Shown here one piece after another: positions 5,168 to 7,667 of a DNA stretch of 7,667 nt. The notes below the pieces were generated by a model. That model saw nothing but the letters and a program-made list of their open reading frames with translations. It made no database searches and was not told the origin of the DNA. The stretch spans positions 2,408 through 10,074 of the forward strand of contig MIDO01000125.1 of NCBI GenBank assembly GCA_001831055.1, written 5' to 3'. The position numbers and the translations under genes are program-made. The stretch's first letter is position 1, and each line of letters begins with the position of its first letter. The stretch comes from Verrucomicrobia bacterium GWC2_42_7. Its GTDB lineage: Bacteria > Verrucomicrobiota > Verrucomicrobiia > Opitutales > GWC2-42-7-A.

Positions 5168-6685
5168 ATGGCAGAGTGGTTATTGGAAAACGTCATACCT
5201 GATTCTTTGAGGAGCATAGTTGTGGGAAGGGTTTCTCGGGAAGAAATGGAAGGGGAAATCAAGGCGAATAAGGGTGGTGTTTTTTGGATTGTAGATCTAG
5301 AAGGAGCCAAAGATTGGGTCCATTGCGGAGACAGCCCTTGTATTTTTCCCTTAGATACACACCCCATTGACGCGCTATCCGAACATTTACAGTCTTTTTT
5401 GTCGGCTGATACTAAGCGGCTGCCTCACCTTAAAGTAAGCCCCTCGATATTGACCCATCTCACTGATTCGTATGACACCGCATTGTCTTTGCTCACGCGT
5501 ATTACAGATACGACCCAACGCATCAGAAACGCCCAACGGTTGACAGGAGATGTTATCGCAAAGAATCTTTTTAGGAATCTTCCTCTTTATTTTTCGCATC
5601 AATTGCCGTCGACATTGGAAGCGCAGGAAAAGGGTTGGGGTGCTGTGATTGTCGGAGCCGGACCTTCGCTCGACGTAACGCTTCCCATTATCAAAGAATG
5701 GCTTGAGAAAGGATGGAGGCCGATCATCATCGCAACAGACAGCTCACTGAAAGCCTTAGAAAACATAGGCATTGATCCACACTTCGTTGTGGAAATAGAC
5801 CCCTATAAAACTTGTGAAAGCTGTACATCTTCTGATTACGCCCGAGGGATAGGCCTATTCAGTATAGATTGCAATGAGAGTTGGCCCCAGCGATGGAACC
5901 AATTTTACATACTCCCTAAGAACGAGATAATAGAGCAGTTTTTTCAAAAGAATAACATCCAACAAGCGAGTTTGACAGCGTCTAGTAACGCAGGCCTTAC
6001 CGCTCTTGCTTTTAGTGTGTGGTTGGGCAGCGGCTATTCTCTATTGATCGGAATGGATCTATCCACTGATTCAAATAGCAATCTTTCTCGTTATGCCAAG
6101 ATTACTGGTCGTCCGAATGTGCTTTCGAACAGAGCCGATCTATTTACTATACCGGGAAATTTCCAACCCCAAGTCCTTACACCCTTTCTCTGCGACTGGG
6201 AAGCAACGGCCGCCTTTTGCCAAAAACAGGGACAAACACATACGATTATCAATTTCAATGACCGCGGAGCAAAGCTTCCAAGCACAAATCTCATTCCCCC
6301 AGAAAAGAAAGATGATCTGTACGCCATCTTGGAAAATACAACAGCCCCATTTGACGTTACAACGTTGACATACGAGCCCGCATCTATTCCTCAGGCTATT
6401 GCAAATAGCCTATATCAAAAACTTCAAAAAAATTGTGAAAAAATTCAAAAAGCATTACTCCCTCTCTCTAAGGGAGCATCGTCACCTTCTTCAAAAAAGG
6501 AAGCCCTTGGAAAGCTCGTTTGCGACGACGATATTTCGCTAATATTCAGTTCCTATGTCTATAATATCATGCAAGATCTCGTAGAGACAGCCGAAGTCCC
6601 CGAACCTACTTGGAATCAACATATTAACATACTTCTCGATCTCGCAGAATTTTGCATCGCGAGTTTGAAAGATAGAGACCTCTAA
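5168..6685 (+). CDS. DUF115/MptE-like protein, motility-associated glycosyltransferase family
   Basis: The protein has 505 residues. The recognisable core starts with NLFRNLPLYF (133-142) and the nucleotide-binding loop AVIVGAGPSLD (159-169). It continues with a Rossmann-like strand IIIATDSSLKAL (186-197), IDPHFVVEIDP (202-212) and the SSNAGLTALAF...IGMDLS segment (272-299). This is the 6-hydroxymethylpterin pyrophosphokinase MptE-like (DUF115) fold. In flagellated bacteria such proteins are annotated as motility accessory (Maf) glycosyltransferases that modify flagellin, and that role is inferred here. It is on the short side for the family (many are 550-700 residues), mainly because the N-terminal part is brief; the C-terminal 110 residues look helical. 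The ATG at 5168 is the only usable start after the in-frame stop at 5132; GGAAGG lies just 2 nt upstream, an unusually tight spacing. There are no signal peptide or membrane segments. The gene stands alone between a repeat and a terminator-like hairpin. Confidence 0.88.
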   Translation: MAEWLLENVIPDSLRSIVVGRVSREEMEGEIKANKGGVFWIVDLEGAKDWVHCGDSPCIFPLDTHPIDALSEHLQSFLSADTKRLPHLKVSPSILTHLTDSYDTALSLLTRITDTTQRIRNAQRLTGDVIAKNLFRNLPLYFSHQLPSTLEAQEKGWGAVIVGAGPSLDVTLPIIKEWLEKGWRPIIIATDSSLKALENIGIDPHFVVEIDPYKTCESCTSSDYARGIGLFSIDCNESWPQRWNQFYILPKNEIIEQFFQKNNIQQASLTASSNAGLTALAFSVWLGSGYSLLIGMDLSTDSNSNLSRYAKITGRPNVLSNRADLFTIPGNFQPQVLTPFLCDWEATAAFCQKQGQTHTIINFNDRGAKLPSTNLIPPEKKDDLYAILENTTAPFDVTTLTYEPASIPQAIANSLYQKLQKNCEKIQKALLPLSKGASSPSSKKEALGKLVCDDDISLIFSSYVYNIMQDLVETAEVPEPTWNQHINILLDLAEFCIASLKDRDL

Positions 6686-6692
6686 AAACTGC

Positions 6693-6729
6693 GGGGAAAC
6701 TGCTTTTGGTCACCCAAGAGCGTTTCCCC
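6693..6729 (+). terminator. Terminator-like hairpin after the DUF115 gene
   Basis: GGGGAAACTGCTTTTGG (6693-6709) pairs with CCAAGAGCGTTTCCCC (6714-6729) around a TCAC loop: 16 pairs, one bulged T and one G-U. It begins 7 nt after the stop codon. It is much more GC-rich than the repeat hairpins and has no U-run directly behind it, so it may be Rho-independent in a loose sense or a 3'-end stabiliser. Confidence 0.6.
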
Positions 6730-6734
6730 CACCC

Positions 6735-6800
6735 CTTCCGAAAAGGAGGTAATATACGTTTTTTTTCTTTTCCCGCAAAAAGAAAGGGTTTCGCAACTTG
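6735..6800 (-). repeat. Decayed repeat copy between convergent genes
   Basis: CTTCCGAAAAGGAG near 6736 is the linker seen at 1776-1789. At 6764-6794 (minus strand) lies a remnant of hairpin A: GCGAAACCCTTT then CTTTTT, a GCGG loop and GAAAAG, with the right outer arm reduced to A-rich sequence. The flank GACAAGTTGC matches GACAAGATGC next to copy I. Hairpin B and the inverted-repeat element are missing. It begins about 30 nt after the stop codon of the minus-strand gene that follows. Confidence 0.6.
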
Positions 6801-6826
6801 TCGCCTCTCTTTTGCACCAGGCTATA

Positions 6827-7306
6827 TCAATTAGTAAGATACGCTCGATTCAAAAGTACATCCCCTTTTTCGGTCCTAAATATGATATTTACAAACATAA
6901 AATGGGGTGGTCTAATGATACGAGCGTCTGTTAAAAACTCCCCTTTGTTTGAAAGACTTATAAAGTTTTGAGCGGTGCCATTACTTTCATCCACCGAATT
7001 GTTATAGGAATAACGAATAAAAGCAGAGTCATAGATCGGCTTTACAACCTTGCCGCTTTCATCAATGAAGTAGAGTTCGAAGCGATTCACGCAATCCGGC
7101 TTGGAAGAATCATTGTTTATTCGCAGGTTAATTTGGTATTTTTTATCATTGTATATATGATCAATATATACACCGGCCTTAGGCAACACCTTGCCAATGA
7201 GCGTATTGTCATTCTTTGCTTGTTTTGAAGAACTCGCAAAACTCGACTGCAGCCCAATAAATAAAAAGGATAATAATAGAACAATGTAACGACTTTTACT
7301 ACGCAT
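6827..7306 (-). CDS. Small exported protein of unknown function
   Basis: I do not recognise this 159-residue protein. It has a clear Sec signal peptide: a basic start (MRSKSR), a hydrophobic core (YIVLLLSFLFIGL) and a probable cleavage site after Ala24 (SFA before SSS), predicting a mature protein of about 135 residues in the periplasm or outside. The only cysteine is Cys72, so it is not a lipoprotein. The mature part alternates polar and hydrophobic residues in strand-like runs (YQINLRINND, NRFELYFIDESGKVV, MFVNIIFRTEKGDVLL), suggesting a beta-sandwich-like fold; this is inferred from pattern only. AAGG lies 4 nt upstream of the start. A strong promoter sits so close that the mRNA may be almost leaderless. 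It stands alone between repeat copies. Confidence 0.72.
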   Translation of the reverse strand: MRSKSRYIVLLLSFLFIGLQSSFASSSKQAKNDNTLIGKVLPKAGVYIDHIYNDKKYQINLRINNDSSKPDCVNRFELYFIDESGKVVKPIYDSAFIRYSYNNSVDESNGTAQNFISLSNKGEFLTDARIIRPPHFMFVNIIFRTEKGDVLLNRAYLTN

Positions 7307-7314
7307 AATGCCTT

Positions 7315-7343
7315 ATTATTCAACGCCTACCCTCAAAAGTCAA
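7315..7343 (-). promoter_or_regulatory. Near-consensus sigma-70 promoter for the small exported protein
   Basis: On the minus strand TTGACT (7343-7338) and AATAAT (7320-7315) are each 5-of-6 matches to the -35 and -10 boxes, separated by exactly 17 nt. The ATG is only 8 nt after the -10 box, so transcription from here would start within a few bases of the start codon. Confidence 0.65.
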
Positions 7344-7372
7344 TAGGTTTCAATAGGCTTGTTTTTTTAATA

Positions 7373-7414
7373 CCGGGAAAACTTCCTTTTCGCAAGAAAA
7401 GAAAGTTTTCCCGG
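7373..7414 (+). repeat. Hairpin A of repeat copy III
   Basis: CCGGGAAAACTT pairs with AAGTTTTCCCGG (12 bp). After a single C-A mismatch, CTTTTC pairs with GAAAAG around a GCAA (GNRA-type) tetraloop. The stem differs from copies I and II at several positions, but pairing is kept. The linker CCTTTCAAAGAAAAGCGATC follows. Confidence 0.78.
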
Positions 7415-7437
7415 ACCCTTTCAAAGAAAAGCGATCG

Positions 7438-7473
7438 TCGCGAAAGTAAAATCTATCGATTTTACTTTCGCGA
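7438..7473 (+). repeat. Hairpin B of repeat copy III
   Basis: A perfect 16-bp stem (TCGCGAAAGTAAAATC at 7438-7453, complement at 7458-7473) has a TATC loop. It holds the same position as hairpin B in copies I and II, with an unrelated sequence. Confidence 0.87.
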
Positions 7474-7504
7474 AAAAAGGAAGATATTTCTACACGGACC
7501 CCAT

Positions 7505-7667
7505 AGAAAGATGTTAGCTCAAGTTTTTTTCGAGCAGGCTGGCAAGGTGAACATTTTTTTATTTTTGCTTTATTTGCACAGACCCGCTGAAAAACTTTAG
7601 TTCAGGATTTCGAGCAGGCCGGCAAGGTGAGTGCGAGGGAGCGTATTTAAATACGTGACCGAGCACG
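7505..7667 (+). repeat. Palindromic element of repeat copy III, cut by the window edge
   Basis: It begins AGAAAGATGTTAGCTCAAG and, like copy II, has two heads: GAGCAGGCTGGCAAGGTGA (7532-7550), then GCTGAAAAACTTTAGTTCAG (7586-7605) with GAGCAGGCCGGCAAGGTGA (7612-7630). The central palindrome CGTATTTAAATACG is at 7642-7655. The right inverted repeat should lie just past the edge. The 361 nt from 7307 to the end hold only the promoter and this repeat copy, with no gene. Confidence 0.83.

Overview
The window looks like chromosome of a Gram-negative bacterium with AT-rich intergenic DNA. The best guess is the Planctomycetes-Verrucomicrobia-Chlamydia group, perhaps Verrucomicrobiota/Opitutae. That rests on remembered resemblance of the HIT protein N-terminus and of the chemoreceptor signalling tip, not on a search, so treat it as tentative. 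A chemoreceptor and a motility-associated DUF115/MptE-like protein suggest a motile, environment-sensing cell, although no flagellar gene is in view.

Layout from left to right. 1-642 (minus): a two-gene unit, an Ap4A-phosphorylase-like HIT protein followed 3 nt later by the start of a membrane protein that runs off the left edge. 643-1068: no credible gene, only decayed pieces of a repeat family. 1069-1644 (plus): a gamma-class carbonic anhydrase-like protein. 1645-1899: a complete repeat copy, reverse orientation. 1930-4278 or 4371 (minus): a Cache-domain methyl-accepting chemotaxis protein. 4413-4453: half of a repeat hairpin. 4576-4651 (plus): tRNA-Phe(GAA) with encoded CCA. 4690-5125: a second repeat copy, forward. 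5168-6685 (plus): the DUF115/MptE-like protein, followed by a strong hairpin. 6735-6800: a decayed repeat copy. 6827-7306 (minus): a small exported protein of unknown function with a near-consensus promoter. 7373-7667: a third repeat copy, cut by the right edge.

The genes are mostly independent housekeeping, sensory and surface functions; only HIT plus the membrane protein look co-transcribed. The striking feature is the non-coding DNA. Nearly every intergenic space holds an intact or decayed copy of one modular, highly palindromic repeat. Its modules in order are: hairpin A, a stem with an NCAA loop and conserved sequence; a short linker; hairpin B, a perfect 15-18 bp stem whose sequence differs completely in each copy; and a 126-200 bp element bounded by 20-25 bp inverted repeats and centred on the palindrome CGTATTTAAATACG. 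Around that centre the two strands show regularly placed tandem G-A juxtapositions and one compensatory change. This family is the best candidate here for an undescribed element or structured RNA.
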